Source: Polyangiaceae bacterium
Lineage (GTDB): Bacteria > Myxococcota_A > Polyangia > Polyangiales > Polyangiaceae
Direction of reading: 5' to 3'
DNA length: 64,000 nt
NCBI GenBank assembly: GCA_023150915.1
Contig: JAKLKA010000010.1
Coordinates: 21,255-85,254 of the forward strand
Below, in pieces: positions 55,017-63,757 of the stretch (positions are counted from its first letter, which is position 1; each line of letters starts with the position of its first letter). The translations under genes and the position numbers were made by a program. The notes under the pieces were generated by a model, which made no database searches, was not told the DNA's origin, and worked only from the letters and a program-made list of their open reading frames with translations.

Positions 55017-56071
55017 GAGCTCACGAGTCGGCTCACCGTTTTCCCGATTTGGTCCAGCGGCAAGACCTCGTCGACCACCCCCATCTCCACGGCGGCTTTC
55101 GGCATGCCGAAGACCGTGCTGGTGGCCTTGTCTTGGGCGATGGTTCGACCACCGGCCGCCTTGATCGCCGCCAGCCCCATGGCGCCGTCGCGGCCCATGC
55201 CGGTGAGCACGATCCCCACCGCGCGCGCCCCGTAGACCTGTGCCGCGCTCTTGAGCGTGACGTCGGCCGCGGGTCGCACGCCGTGGACCGGGGGAGCGTC
55301 GCTGAGCGAAACCGTGCCGTTGCGCTCCAGCACCAGGTGCTGGCCGCCAGGTGCCACCAGCGCGCAGCCGGCGCGCAGCGCGTCGCCGCCCTTGGCCTCG
55401 CTCACCGTGTAGCGCGCGTGCTCGGCCAGCTGCTCGGCGAGCGCCGAGGTGAAGCCCGCGGACATGTGCTGCACCACCACCAGCGCTGCCTTGGTCGTGG
55501 TGATCTCGGGCAGCACGCGAACCAGCGCCGCCGGCCCCCCGGTAGAGCTGGCGATCACGATCACCCGCAACCCGGCCGGCATCGGCTTGGGCGTCGAGCG
55601 CGGCGCGCGCCGCGAAACCGGCGGCTCGCTCGAGCCGACGTCGAGCACCGTCATCGAACCGCGCACGTTGGCCCCGGCCGCCGCGATCAGCTTGTCGACC
55701 AGCTGATCGCGGATGCTGACCAAGTTGGCGCTGACCTCGCCGTCGGGCTTCTCGACGAAATCCACCGCGCCCGCCGCCAGGGCTTGCACGGTCGCCGCCG
55801 CGCCCTCGCGGGTATGGGCGCTGAGCATCACGATGGGGGTGGCGTTCTTGGCCAAGATGGCCCGCGTGGCCTCGGCGCCGTTCAGCCCCGGCATGTTGAA
55901 GTCCATGCTGATCACGTCGGGCCGCAGCTCTGCCGCGAGCCGAACGGCCTCTTCGCCGTCTTTCGCCTGGCCGGCCACTTCGAAGCGCGGGTCACCCGAG
56001 AGCACGCGACTGATGGCCCCGCGCATGAACGCCGAGTCGTCGACCACCAGCACCCGCAGCTTCTGGCTCAC
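55013..56071 (-). CDS. cheB: Chemotaxis-type glutamate methylesterase CheB
   Basis: The 352-residue protein has a receiver domain (VVDDSAFMRG, phospho-Asp57 in ISMDFNMPGLNG), a linker, and a CheB methylesterase domain with Ser176 (ASSTGG), His202 (VVQHM) and Asp295 (GMGRDGAMG). It would demethylate methyl-accepting proteins. No cheA, cheW, cheR or receptor gene is in view, so its partners are elsewhere. It heads a minus-strand run with the MutS-like gene and the lipoprotein gene. Confidence 0.94.
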   Translation of the reverse strand: MSQKLRVLVVDDSAFMRGAISRVLSGDPRFEVAGQAKDGEEAVRLAAELRPDVISMDFNMPGLNGAEATRAILAKNATPIVMLSAHTREGAAATVQALAAGAVDFVEKPDGEVSANLVSIRDQLVDKLIAAAGANVRGSMTVLDVGSSEPPVSRRAPRSTPKPMPAGLRVIVIASSTGGPAALVRVLPEITTTKAALVVVQHMSAGFTSALAEQLAEHARYTVSEAKGGDALRAGCALVAPGGQHLVLERNGTVSLSDAPPVHGVRPAADVTLKSAAQVYGARAVGIVLTGMGRDGAMGLAAIKAAGGRTIAQDKATSTVFGMPKAAVEMGVVDEVLPLDQIGKTVSRLVSS

Positions 56072-56144
56072 CGGAGCACTCTAGACCAGCGGCGCTCGAT
56101 TCGCGATTGTCCACGGTCACCGCCAGCCGGCCACGGCGAGCCTG

Positions 56145-56657
56145 TCACGGCTCGACCACGGCGAAGTCGAACCGGACCACCACGCGGTCCTCGAGCTTGA
56201 TGGCGCCGAGCAGCGCCTTGAAAGGCTGGATGCCCCACCGGGTCGGGACCAGCTCGATCTGACCGCGCCAGCGGCCGTCGGCCTCGCGGACGGTCAGCGT
56301 GATGTCCTGGGTCTTGCCGGCCAGCGTGAGCGCGCCGCTCACGGTGTGCTCGCCACTGCCCCGCACGGCCTCGCCGACGAACTTGGCCTCGGGGAAGTCG
56401 GCGGTATGCAGCACCTTCTTCTGGACGTTCCCGGTGATGTCGTGGCGGTCGCTCTCCGAAAGCCCATGGGCGTCGAGCACCCCCCCGTGCATCACGCCCT
56501 CGACCGAGAGCGAGGTGAGCACGAACGTGCCCTCGACCTTCCGGCCGTCGGTCCGAAGGTCGAAGCGGCGCAGCTCGAGCAGCAGGTCGTGGGCGACCTT
56601 GGACAGCAGCCCCTGCTTGAAGGTCAGCACTTCGATACGTCCGGAAACGGGCTTCAT
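56145..56657 (-). CDS. YceI-like protein
   Basis: The 170-residue protein has the YceI lipocalin-like pattern (VSGRIEVLTFKQGLLSKVAHDLLLELRRF, VQKKVLHTADFPEAKFVG, VSGALTLAGKTQDITLTV). The family binds long-chain isoprenoid or amphipathic molecules. No signal peptide is evident, unlike classical YceI, so a cytosolic location is inferred. Confidence 0.8.
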   Translation of the reverse strand: MKPVSGRIEVLTFKQGLLSKVAHDLLLELRRFDLRTDGRKVEGTFVLTSLSVEGVMHGGVLDAHGLSESDRHDITGNVQKKVLHTADFPEAKFVGEAVRGSGEHTVSGALTLAGKTQDITLTVREADGRWRGQIELVPTRWGIQPFKALLGAIKLEDRVVVRFDFAVVEP

Positions 56658-56780
56658 GACCCCTGATTAGCCTCGGATGCCGCAGGGCGTAAGGGCGCTT
56701 TCGCGCGGGATTTGGTCACGACTTGCCCCACAGCCAGAAGCGGATAGCGTATGCTGTGATTTGAAGCAGTTAGCTCACCC

Positions 56781-57677
56781 GTGAGCGAGTTCGACGAAAA
56801 AACCCGTGTGACGCAGGTCGTCCAGCAGCCGTCGCCGGCGGAAAGCTCCGGCAACGACTGCGTGGTCGTGATCTACACGAAGGAGCCGGGGCTGCTCGGC
56901 AAGCGGTTCGTGCTCGACCGCAACCAGATCGGCATCGGTCGGGGGGCCGACAACGTGATCGTGCTCGAGGGGGACTCCGTCTCCCGGCGGCACGCCCAGA
57001 TCGAGCGGCGCAGCAACCGTTGGTACATCGTCGACAACGGCTCGACCAACGGCACCTACCTGAACGAAGAACAGATCGTGCGCGAGGCGCCGCTGAACAA
57101 CAGCGATCGCCTGAAGGTGGGCCCGACCATTCTCAAGTTCTTGTCCGGCGCCGACGCCGAAGCCAAGTACCACGAAGAGATCTATCGCATGACCATCGTG
57201 GATGGTCTGACGCAGATCCACAACAAGCGCTACCTGTACGAGGCCCTCGAGCGCGAGGTGCTGCGCGCCCGCCGCCACGGCCGCCCGCTCAGCATCTTGA
57301 TGTTCGACATCGACTTCTTCAAGCGCGTCAACGACCAGTACGGCCACCTCGCCGGCGACTACGTCTTGCGCGAGCTGGCTCGGGTGGTGCAGGGGCGCAT
57401 CCGGCGGGACGAGGTCTTCGCGCGCTACGGTGGTGAAGAGTTCGTGATTGCCCTGCCCGAGACGCCGCTCGAAGGCGGGGTGTCTTTGGCTCAGAACCTG
57501 CGCGCGCGGGTGGCCGAGCACACCTTCGTGTTCCAGGGCGAGCGCATCCCGGTCACCGTCAGCATCGGCGCGGCCGTGCTCAGCCCCGACGACAAGACCG
57601 CGACCGAGCTGGTCCAGCGCGCGGACGAGAAGCTCTACGAAGCGAAGCGCGGTGGTCGCAACCGCGTGTGTCACTGA
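56781..57677 (+). CDS. FHA-domain diguanylate cyclase
   Basis: The 298-residue protein starts at GTG 56781. An FHA domain (IGIGRGADNVIVLEGDSVSRRHAQI, NGSTNGT at 86-92) precedes a GGDEF domain with catalytic GGEEF at 217-221. The allosteric inhibition position holds RRDE rather than RxxD, so product inhibition may be weak. It makes cyclic di-GMP, probably under control of a Ser/Thr kinase read by the FHA domain. The 123-bp upstream region is AT-richer than its surroundings and should hold the promoter. Confidence 0.94.
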   Translation: MSEFDEKTRVTQVVQQPSPAESSGNDCVVVIYTKEPGLLGKRFVLDRNQIGIGRGADNVIVLEGDSVSRRHAQIERRSNRWYIVDNGSTNGTYLNEEQIVREAPLNNSDRLKVGPTILKFLSGADAEAKYHEEIYRMTIVDGLTQIHNKRYLYEALEREVLRARRHGRPLSILMFDIDFFKRVNDQYGHLAGDYVLRELARVVQGRIRRDEVFARYGGEEFVIALPETPLEGGVSLAQNLRARVAEHTFVFQGERIPVTVSIGAAVLSPDDKTATELVQRADEKLYEAKRGGRNRVCH

Positions 57678-57702
57678 TGCCCTGCCGTGGCGCCGCGGCC
57701 CC

Positions 57703-59016
57703 ATGAGCTTCAGCGAGATCCCTCCCCCACCCGAGCTCGATCCGGGTCAGGATCTCCCCCACCTGCGCGTCCCGCCACCGGGGCCCGCCTCGCGCTCGTG
57801 GCTGGTGCGCTACGCCCACGCCGCAGCGCCGATGGGGCCCCGGCGCGCGCCCGGCGCACCGGCGTCGACCGTGGTGTTCGCGCGCGGGCTGGGCTCGAAC
57901 GTGATCGACGTGGACGGCAACCGCTACGTCGATCTGGCGGCGGGTTTCGGCTCGCTCTTGCTCGGCCACGATCACCCGGCGATCCGCCGCGTGCTGGGGC
58001 TGCAGGCCGAGCGCTTGTGGCAAGCACTGGGCGACGTACACCCCTCCGACGCGCGCGTGGCGCTCAGCGAGCGGCTGGCCCAACTTCACCCCAGCGGCTC
58101 CGGCCAGGTGGTGCTCGGCCAGTCGGGCGCCGATGCCATCACCGCGGCGCTCAAGACCGCGGCGCTGTTCACCGGCAAGCCAGGCGTGCTCGCCTTCAGC
58201 GGCGCGTATCACGGTCTCTCTTACGGACCCCTGGCAGCGCTCGGCCTGCGCGAGAGCTACCGCGCGCCGTTCGCGGCGCAGCTCAACCCCAGCGTGCGCT
58301 TCTTGCCCTACCCTGCCGACGACGACGCGCTCGACGAGACGCTGGAGCGCCTGCGGCTGGAGCTAGCCCGCGGCGACGTGGGCGCGGTGCTGGTCGAGCC
58401 CGTGCTGGGGCGCGGCGGCTGCGTGGTGCCGCCCGACGCCTTCTTGCCCGAGCTGGCCGCGCGCTGTGAGCGGGCGTCGGCGCTCTTGGTGGCCGACGAG
58501 ATCTGGACCGGGCTCGGCCGCACCGGGAGCTGGCTGCGCTCGGCGAGCGTGGGGGTGGCGGCGGATCTGATCTGTCTCGGCAAGGGTCTGGGCGGCGGCC
58601 TGCCGATCAGCGCCTGCGTCGGCCGCCGCGAGGTGATGGCCGCGTGGTCGCAAGAGGCCGAGGTGGTGCACACCTCCACCTTCGCGGGGGCCCCGCTGGC
58701 CTGTGCGACCGCCATCGCGACCCTCGACACCCTCTCGCGAGAGCACCTGACCCAGCGCAGCCAGGACGTCGGCGCGCGCTTCGTCGAGCGCCTGCGGCGC
58801 GCGGGCGCCGCCGCCCGCGGGGCGGGGCTGATGGTCGGCATCGAGCTCGGCGGTCGCGCGGGCGCCGCCGTCGACGTCGGGCGCAAGCTGCTCGGCGCGG
58901 GCTTTCTGACCAGCACCGGGGGCGGCGCGCGCGACGCGCTGGTGCTCACGCCACCGCTGACCATCGCCGAGACTCTGCTCGACGCCTTCGCCCAAGAGCT
59001 CGCGCGATGCCTGTGA
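57703..59016 (+). CDS. Class III PLP-dependent aminotransferase
   Basis: The 437-residue protein has class III transaminase motifs: the phosphate-binding SGADAITAALK, the HG pair in GAYHGLSYG, cofactor-binding DEIWTGLGRTG (Asp265, Glu266) and the Schiff-base lysine in GKGLGGGLP (Lys294). An N-terminal Pro-rich leader precedes the fold. The substrate is not known; the family uses omega-amino groups and amino ketones. It overlaps by 10 bp a LuxE-like gene, which suggests a joint pathway. Confidence 0.9.
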   Translation: MSFSEIPPPPELDPGQDLPHLRVPPPGPASRSWLVRYAHAAAPMGPRRAPGAPASTVVFARGLGSNVIDVDGNRYVDLAAGFGSLLLGHDHPAIRRVLGLQAERLWQALGDVHPSDARVALSERLAQLHPSGSGQVVLGQSGADAITAALKTAALFTGKPGVLAFSGAYHGLSYGPLAALGLRESYRAPFAAQLNPSVRFLPYPADDDALDETLERLRLELARGDVGAVLVEPVLGRGGCVVPPDAFLPELAARCERASALLVADEIWTGLGRTGSWLRSASVGVAADLICLGKGLGGGLPISACVGRREVMAAWSQEAEVVHTSTFAGAPLACATAIATLDTLSREHLTQRSQDVGARFVERLRRAGAAARGAGLMVGIELGGRAGAAVDVGRKLLGAGFLTSTGGGARDALVLTPPLTIAETLLDAFAQELARCL

Positions 59017-60050
59017 GCGTGCTCGACGAGTCCGACGCGCTGCATTCCCGGGTGCAAGCCTTCGCGCGGGGTGAGCGCACCGAGAGCTTCGATGCCCTCG
59101 CCCTCGACCTGGCGCGCTTCCAGGCCCGGTGGTCGCCAGGCTTTCGCCGGCTGTGCGGCCTGCGTGGCGAGTGTTCGAGCGTCGAGCAGATCCCCGCCGT
59201 TCCGACCGATGCCTTCCGGCTGACCCGGGTCGCGGTTCACCCCCCCGAGCTGGACGCGGCACGCTTCGCGACCAGCGGCACCACCGGCAGCGATCGCGGC
59301 GTGCACGTGATGCGCCGGCTGGACACCTATGCCGCGGTCGCGCTGGCCGCGGGACTGCCGGCGCTGTGCCCGCCAGGCGTCAAGCCGGTGGTGGTGGCGC
59401 TGGCGCGAGACCCCGGCGACCCGGGCGAGTCGTCACTGGGCTACATGATGCGGCGGTTCATGAGCGCGTTCGACGGCGCCGAGCGCGACGCTTGGCTGAT
59501 CGCCGGCGACGAAGTTCGCATGCCCGCGCTGCGCGCGGCCGTCGACGCCGCCCACGCCGAACGGCGCCCGCTGCTAGTGCTGGCGCCGGCCTTCGCGCTG
59601 GTGGCCTTGCTCGATCGGCTCGGCGCAGCCACGCTGCCGGCCCCTGCCGGCTCGGTGGTGATGCAGACCGGCGGCTTCAAGGGGCGAACGCACCAGGTGG
59701 AGCCGGCCGCGCTGTACGCCAGCGTGACGCACGCCTTCGGCGGCGCGCGCGTGGTCGGCGAATATGGCATGACCGAGCTGTCGAGCCAGCTCTACGAGTC
59801 CGAGCCCGGCGTGTACGTGCCCCCGCCCTGGCTGCGGGTGACGCCGGTGGATCCGGTGAGCCTGTGCGAGGTCCCCGAGGGCGAGGCGGGCCTCGCGCGC
59901 TTCGTGGATCTGGCCAACGTCGACAGCGCGGTAGCGGTGCTGACCCAAGATCGGGTGCGCCGGCAGGGGGCCGGCATCGAGCTCTTGGGCCGCAACCCCG
60001 GTGCGCCAGCGCGCGGCTGCTCGCTGGCGATCGAGGCAATGCTGGGATGA
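59007..60050 (+). CDS. LuxE-like acyl-protein synthetase / acyl-AMP ligase
   Basis: The 347-residue protein has the AMP-ligase-like signature ATSGTTGSDRGVH and the C-terminal YGMTELSSQLYE. It has the size of LuxE (about 370 residues), which activates fatty acids to acyl-AMP and transfers them to a cysteine. The downstream partner of LuxE (reductase LuxC) is absent. With the aminotransferase, a route that activates or modifies an amino- or keto-acid is plausible but unproven. ATG 59007 gives MPVSVLDESDALH. Confidence 0.82.
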   Translation: MPVSVLDESDALHSRVQAFARGERTESFDALALDLARFQARWSPGFRRLCGLRGECSSVEQIPAVPTDAFRLTRVAVHPPELDAARFATSGTTGSDRGVHVMRRLDTYAAVALAAGLPALCPPGVKPVVVALARDPGDPGESSLGYMMRRFMSAFDGAERDAWLIAGDEVRMPALRAAVDAAHAERRPLLVLAPAFALVALLDRLGAATLPAPAGSVVMQTGGFKGRTHQVEPAALYASVTHAFGGARVVGEYGMTELSSQLYESEPGVYVPPPWLRVTPVDPVSLCEVPEGEAGLARFVDLANVDSAVAVLTQDRVRRQGAGIELLGRNPGAPARGCSLAIEAMLG

Positions 60051-60147
60051 CCGCGGGGGGCAGCGTGTGCCGCTTCGGGACACGTTGGGACCACCCGGCG
60101 CGCGGGCACTCACTCCGCACGGCCGCGTGGTAGAGTGCGCGAAGCTC

Positions 60148-60153
60148 AGGAGG
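60148..60153 (+). promoter_or_regulatory. Shine-Dalgarno in front of the heptamer-repeat start codon
   Basis: AGGAGG, 7 nt before the ATG at 60161, is the strongest ribosome-binding site seen in this region. It points to that ATG as the natural start of the downstream lipoprotein gene, although the two are out of frame in this sequence. Confidence 0.8.
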
Positions 60154-60163
60154 GGTTGACATG

Positions 60164-60281
60164 ACGCAGCACGCAGCACGCAGCACGCAGCACGCAGCAC
60201 GCAGCACGCAGCACGCAGCACGCAGCACGCAGCACGCAGCACGCAGCACGCAGCACGCAGCACGCAGCACGCAGCACGCAG
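60164..60281. repeat. Heptanucleotide tandem repeat, 16 full ACGCAGC units plus 6 bp
   Basis: From the second codon after ATG 60161, ACGCAGC repeats 16 times and ends with ACGCAG. All three frames read through it without stops, giving TQHAARS cycles. A 7-bp unit shifts the frame with every change of copy number. From ATG 60161 the present count leads to a stop at 60320-60322. One extra unit, or two fewer, would join the ATG to the lipoprotein frame; with just two units plus 6 bp the N-terminus would be MTQHAARRLHMAAASW, a normal-looking signal peptide. Confidence 0.97.
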
Positions 60282-60288
60282 ATTGCAC

Positions 60289-62811
60289 ATGGCGGCAGCC
60301 AGCTGGCTCACGCTTGCACTAGGTGGTTGCAGTCATGACGAGCTCGCCCGCACCGATGTGCACAACGGTGTCGGCGTCGCCACTCCTGGGATGATCGTCA
60401 TCGATGGAACCGTCCCGGGCAGCGCCAAGAGCAAGCTGCGCGTGGACAATGCGAGCGTCGCTCCATTGCGAGACCGCCTCCATCAGATCCTCGACCTCGA
60501 CGGGAGGGGCGGGCACCTGGCCTTGGTCCTCAATCCTGCCGAGGGTTCCGTGCCCGAGGGGTGCGCCTCGGGGAAGGGCCGCGTGTGTCTGCGTGTCGTG
60601 CACCAACTGAATGTCCCGCACGCGGACTCCATCCTGCTCTTGCCGGGGCTCCCGACCGTTTCTTATGACCCGGGTCGTGTCACGCTGCCCGGTGTGCTGG
60701 GGTCGTTTGCCACGGCAAAGGCCGAGTTCGTGGGGATCGACCTGACTGAGACCATCCCCTCGGGGGCGCCGAACCAATCTAGCGATCTCTACATGCTGAC
60801 GCGCCTGCTGCCGCAGCCGAACTCGGAGCTGCGGCTCAGCTTGCATTCCGACAAGCTGGAAGTCGCCGGGCACAACGGGAGCGTCGGGCTCTGGCTACCC
60901 GGCACGCTGGCGGCGGCTGCGTCTTCGACGCTGTCCGAGCATTACTGCGACGGCGCCAGTGGAATGGGCACGCTCGAAGCGTGCGGCGAAATCCTGCAGA
61001 AGATGGACGAGGGGCTGAGAAAGGCGGCTGGGGTCGAGCCCAACTGGCTCGACTTCAGCTGCAAACGAGTCGATTTCACGCTCGACTTCCGGCGAATTCG
61101 CCTTTGGCTTGGGCTGGTCCCAGAGACGACCCCGGGGTGCGACCCGTTGATGCACCGCTGGGACCTCGAATGGATGAAGAACACCCCCAGTCCGCGAGAG
61201 TACCGTCAGGGCTGCATGAAGGTCCGCGGGAGCTTGCACGCCAGCGTCGACGCGGAACCGCTCCCCGTGCTCGGGCAACCGCCGGACGCGGACATCCTGT
61301 TCTCCGTCGGCGTGTCGAAGTGCAGCTCGCTGGTGCAGGCAGCATGCGCGACGGTCGTCGACTGCCCGGGCAGGGCGCGTGAGATCACGGAATCGCAACT
61401 CGAAGCGCTCATCCCGTCGCGCGTCAGCTCGTCCCTCGACAAGCAGCTTGGCCCGATTTTCAGCTACACCGCCGGCGCGGGTAGCCCGTACAAGGCGCCT
61501 CCGTCGTCACCCTGCGCAGGGTTCGGCGACCCGAACTGCGTCGCCGCAATTCGGCAGCACCACCTTCCGGCGTCGCTCACTCGGCTGGCGTACGGTTGGT
61601 TCGGCAACGCCTTCGGATCGTTCGACACGACGCCGTCGTACCAGTACCCCGTCACGAGCATCACGGGGCAGTGCCCGACGTTCTTCACCTACGTCCGGGG
61701 AAAGAACTACGACCTCTGCGTGAACTGCCCCGGGTCGGAATGCTCGCCTGACTACGACAAGGGGGGCTGCTACCACGTGTTCGGCTGGCCGTGCGAAACC
61801 AATGCCTACCCGGTTACCGGGCTGGACTTCTGGTACGCGGTCGATCCGGATGCTGATGGGCACCGCGAGTACGCGGACAATTGCCCGATGCTTTCCAACC
61901 CCTCTCAGGCTGACAAGGACGGCGACGGGATCGGCGATCTCTGTGACCTCTGCCCATGTACGGTCGGCCCCGACCTCGACGGTGACGGCGTGTGCGCGGT
62001 GGCCTGCAACGGCCCGGGCGACAACTGCCCGAGCGTCGCGAACCCGAACCAAGAGAACTGCAACCTGGACGCGGAAGTGGCGCGCAGCGCCGAGACCCTG
62101 GGTGATGCCTGCGATCCGGTGCCCTGCCCGCGCTTCACGCCGGTCTTCAACAAGGCCAGCGTGGTCGGGGAGCACAAGGGGCCGCTCTACACCGACGTGA
62201 AGGTGAAGCAATCGCTCGACCACATCACGATCGAGCCCATCGGGTCGCGTTCGAAAACGGCAACGACGCTGACCGAAGTGCCGGTGGAGGTGGCGCAGAC
62301 GCACTACCGGTATTGCATTGAAAGCCAGGTGGCTGGCGCGCTGTGCTTCGTCGACACCGCAATCCACGACTCCTGGCTCGACAAGGCTTCGAGCGCAGCG
62401 CAAGAGGACACCTTCACGCTCTGGCATCGGGTCACGATGAACGGACTGGGCCTCGGCGTGCCGGAGGGTGCCCGGACGTACCAGGACGGAGCCAAGTTCT
62501 CGCGAACCTGGGGCTTCGGCGCCGATTTCAAGGCGTGGAAGGCGAGCGCCTGGGGCGCGCCCTGGATCCCCGATCTGGTCGCGGCGGCTGCCCCATCGAA
62601 CACCGACGCCTTCTTCTCGTTCCAAGGCCGGTTCTGGGTCCACGCCGCCACCCTACGAGCCGCTCACGCCGTTCACCAAGTACGCCTTCTACCAGGCTGC
62701 CGGCATCATCGAGCCGCTGTTCATCGACCGCGAGTGCTACTGGTGCGGCGCCGCGGTGACGTTCAAGCCGGTGGACGACTGCCCGTATTGCACCCTCGAG
62801 GCGGTCAGTGA
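60289..62811 (+). CDS. Thrombospondin-type-3-repeat lipoprotein, 5' part (frame broken at both ends)
   Basis: The frame gives a lipoprotein end MAAASWLTLALGGC (lipobox LGGC) when started at ATG 60289, but this version lacks positive residues and a Shine-Dalgarno; the ideal start at 60161 is out of frame. The long middle has no named family. Calcium-binding type-3 repeats follow at about 61850-62080 (DADGHREYADNCP, DKDGDGIGDLC, DLDGDGVC). Sensible coding ends near 62650, after which the frame turns into Arg/His-rich nonsense up to its stop. The continuation is in another frame (see next entry). Confidence 0.75.
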   Translation: MAAASWLTLALGGCSHDELARTDVHNGVGVATPGMIVIDGTVPGSAKSKLRVDNASVAPLRDRLHQILDLDGRGGHLALVLNPAEGSVPEGCASGKGRVCLRVVHQLNVPHADSILLLPGLPTVSYDPGRVTLPGVLGSFATAKAEFVGIDLTETIPSGAPNQSSDLYMLTRLLPQPNSELRLSLHSDKLEVAGHNGSVGLWLPGTLAAAASSTLSEHYCDGASGMGTLEACGEILQKMDEGLRKAAGVEPNWLDFSCKRVDFTLDFRRIRLWLGLVPETTPGCDPLMHRWDLEWMKNTPSPREYRQGCMKVRGSLHASVDAEPLPVLGQPPDADILFSVGVSKCSSLVQAACATVVDCPGRAREITESQLEALIPSRVSSSLDKQLGPIFSYTAGAGSPYKAPPSSPCAGFGDPNCVAAIRQHHLPASLTRLAYGWFGNAFGSFDTTPSYQYPVTSITGQCPTFFTYVRGKNYDLCVNCPGSECSPDYDKGGCYHVFGWPCETNAYPVTGLDFWYAVDPDADGHREYADNCPMLSNPSQADKDGDGIGDLCDLCPCTVGPDLDGDGVCAVACNGPGDNCPSVANPNQENCNLDAEVARSAETLGDACDPVPCPRFTPVFNKASVVGEHKGPLYTDVKVKQSLDHITIEPIGSRSKTATTLTEVPVEVAQTHYRYCIESQVAGALCFVDTAIHDSWLDKASSAAQEDTFTLWHRVTMNGLGLGVPEGARTYQDGAKFSRTWGFGADFKAWKASAWGAPWIPDLVAAAAPSNTDAFFSFQGRFWVHAATLRAAHAVHQVRLLPGCRHHRAAVHRPRVLLVRRRGDVQAGGRLPVLHPRGGQ

Positions 62812-63757
62812 GCTCTCCTCGCCCATCTCGCGCGTGGTCGTCAAGAACGGAGACGGAAGGGTGGGCGTCGTCTCGACCTCGGGGGCGCTGTCGCCGCTCC
62901 GTGCGAGTGTCTCGCCGAGTCTCGCGGCGAAGCTGGGCTCCGCGGTGCTCTGGGTCGACCAGGCCGAGCCCTCGGCCTACGGAGGCAAGGGTCTCGTGTC
63001 GCCGGTATCGGTCGGAGTCTCACCCGTAGACGGCTCGCTGGTCGAGCAGGTCTACTCTGCCAGCGGCCAGCTGCTCGGGCAGGCGGATCTCGTCACCGAT
63101 CCCGGCGACGGCGTGCCCGCGCTTGCGGCGGCTGCGCTGGCAAAATCGACCCAGACCCCGGGCCGCAGCGGCTTCATTCCGGTGTACAGCCGCTCTCGCG
63201 CCCGCGTGTTCCTGGTCGGCGGCTCCGGCGCGTCCGGCCGAGACGTTGCCTTCCGCCCCCTCGAGGTCGACGGGCAGTGGCAAGACGTGCCCCCAGGCCA
63301 GATCACCCTCGGCACGCCCGTCGCAGCCACTTTCAACGCCACCGACGGGAAGCTGTGGATCATGGACGAGATCGGCGGACCATGGGGCACGCGCGTCGCT
63401 CGCCTGCTCACGGTCGATCCGGACAACGGCAAGTCCGAGCTGCTGGGCCAGTGGCCACGGCTCGGGCTCTTCGAGCAGCACTACCTGCGGACCGACCGCG
63501 ACGGCGCGATGCTGCTCTTCGCCTCGAGCAAGAAGCATCACCTGAACGCTGTCGTTCGACTCGAGCTCGCTGACGGCAAGCTCGCGCCGGCGGGCTTCCG
63601 GATCCGTCCGCGCGCGCTCGCGCTGCCGCCCGTGGTGGACGCCGTCGGGTACTGGCTCGTCACGCGCAAGCCGACCGGGAAGCTCGACGTCGATCGACTC
63701 GAGGACCTGTCACTTTTGCCAGCGCTGGGTCTTGCTCAGGTGGGGCAATGTTGGTGA
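62654..63757 (+). CDS. Continuation of the type-3-repeat lipoprotein in a shifted frame
   Basis: From 62654 the +2-phase frame reads YEPLTPFTKYAFYQAAG, then a Cys quartet (ECYWCGAA, DDCPYC) and a beta-rich domain to the stop at 63757. It joins the previous frame if one base, for example one C of the CCC run at 62651-62653, is surplus. The joined product would be about 1155 residues. A real inactivating mutation and a sequencing error look the same here. The stop overlaps the start of the next lipoprotein gene by 10 bp. Confidence 0.75.
   Translation, partial: YEPLTPFTKYAFYQAAGIIEPLFIDRECYWCGAAVTFKPVDDCPYCTLEAVSELSSPISRVVVKNGDGRVGVVSTSGALSPLRASVSPSLAAKLGSAVLWVDQAEPSAYGGKGLVSPVSVGVSPVDGSLVEQVYSASGQLLGQADLVTDPGDGVPALAAAALAKSTQTPGRSGFIPVYSRSRARVFLVGGSGASGRDVAFRPLEVDGQWQDVPPGQITLGTPVAATFNATDGKLWIMDEIGGPWGTRVARLLTVDPDNGKSELLGQWPRLGLFEQHYLRTDRDGAMLLFASSKKHHLNAVVRLELADGKLAPAGFRIRPRALALPPVVDAVGYWLVTRKPTGKLDVDRLEDLSLLPALGLAQVGQCW

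Noticed and set aside
55013..56071. A chemosensory operon around cheB
   Set aside because: No cheA, cheW, cheR, cheY or receptor gene is present on either side. Only the single cheB can be supported.
56658..56780. A sigma-70 promoter (TTGCCC and TATGCT) upstream of the FHA-GGDEF gene
   Set aside because: The spacing is about 21 bp, too long for a confident call. The region probably holds a promoter, but I cannot place it.
59574..60311. Minus-strand frames rich in CVLRAAC repeats across 59574-60311
   Set aside because: They are the reverse reading of the heptamer tract plus shadow of the LuxE-like gene. The repeated peptide is a by-product of a stop-free 7-bp unit.
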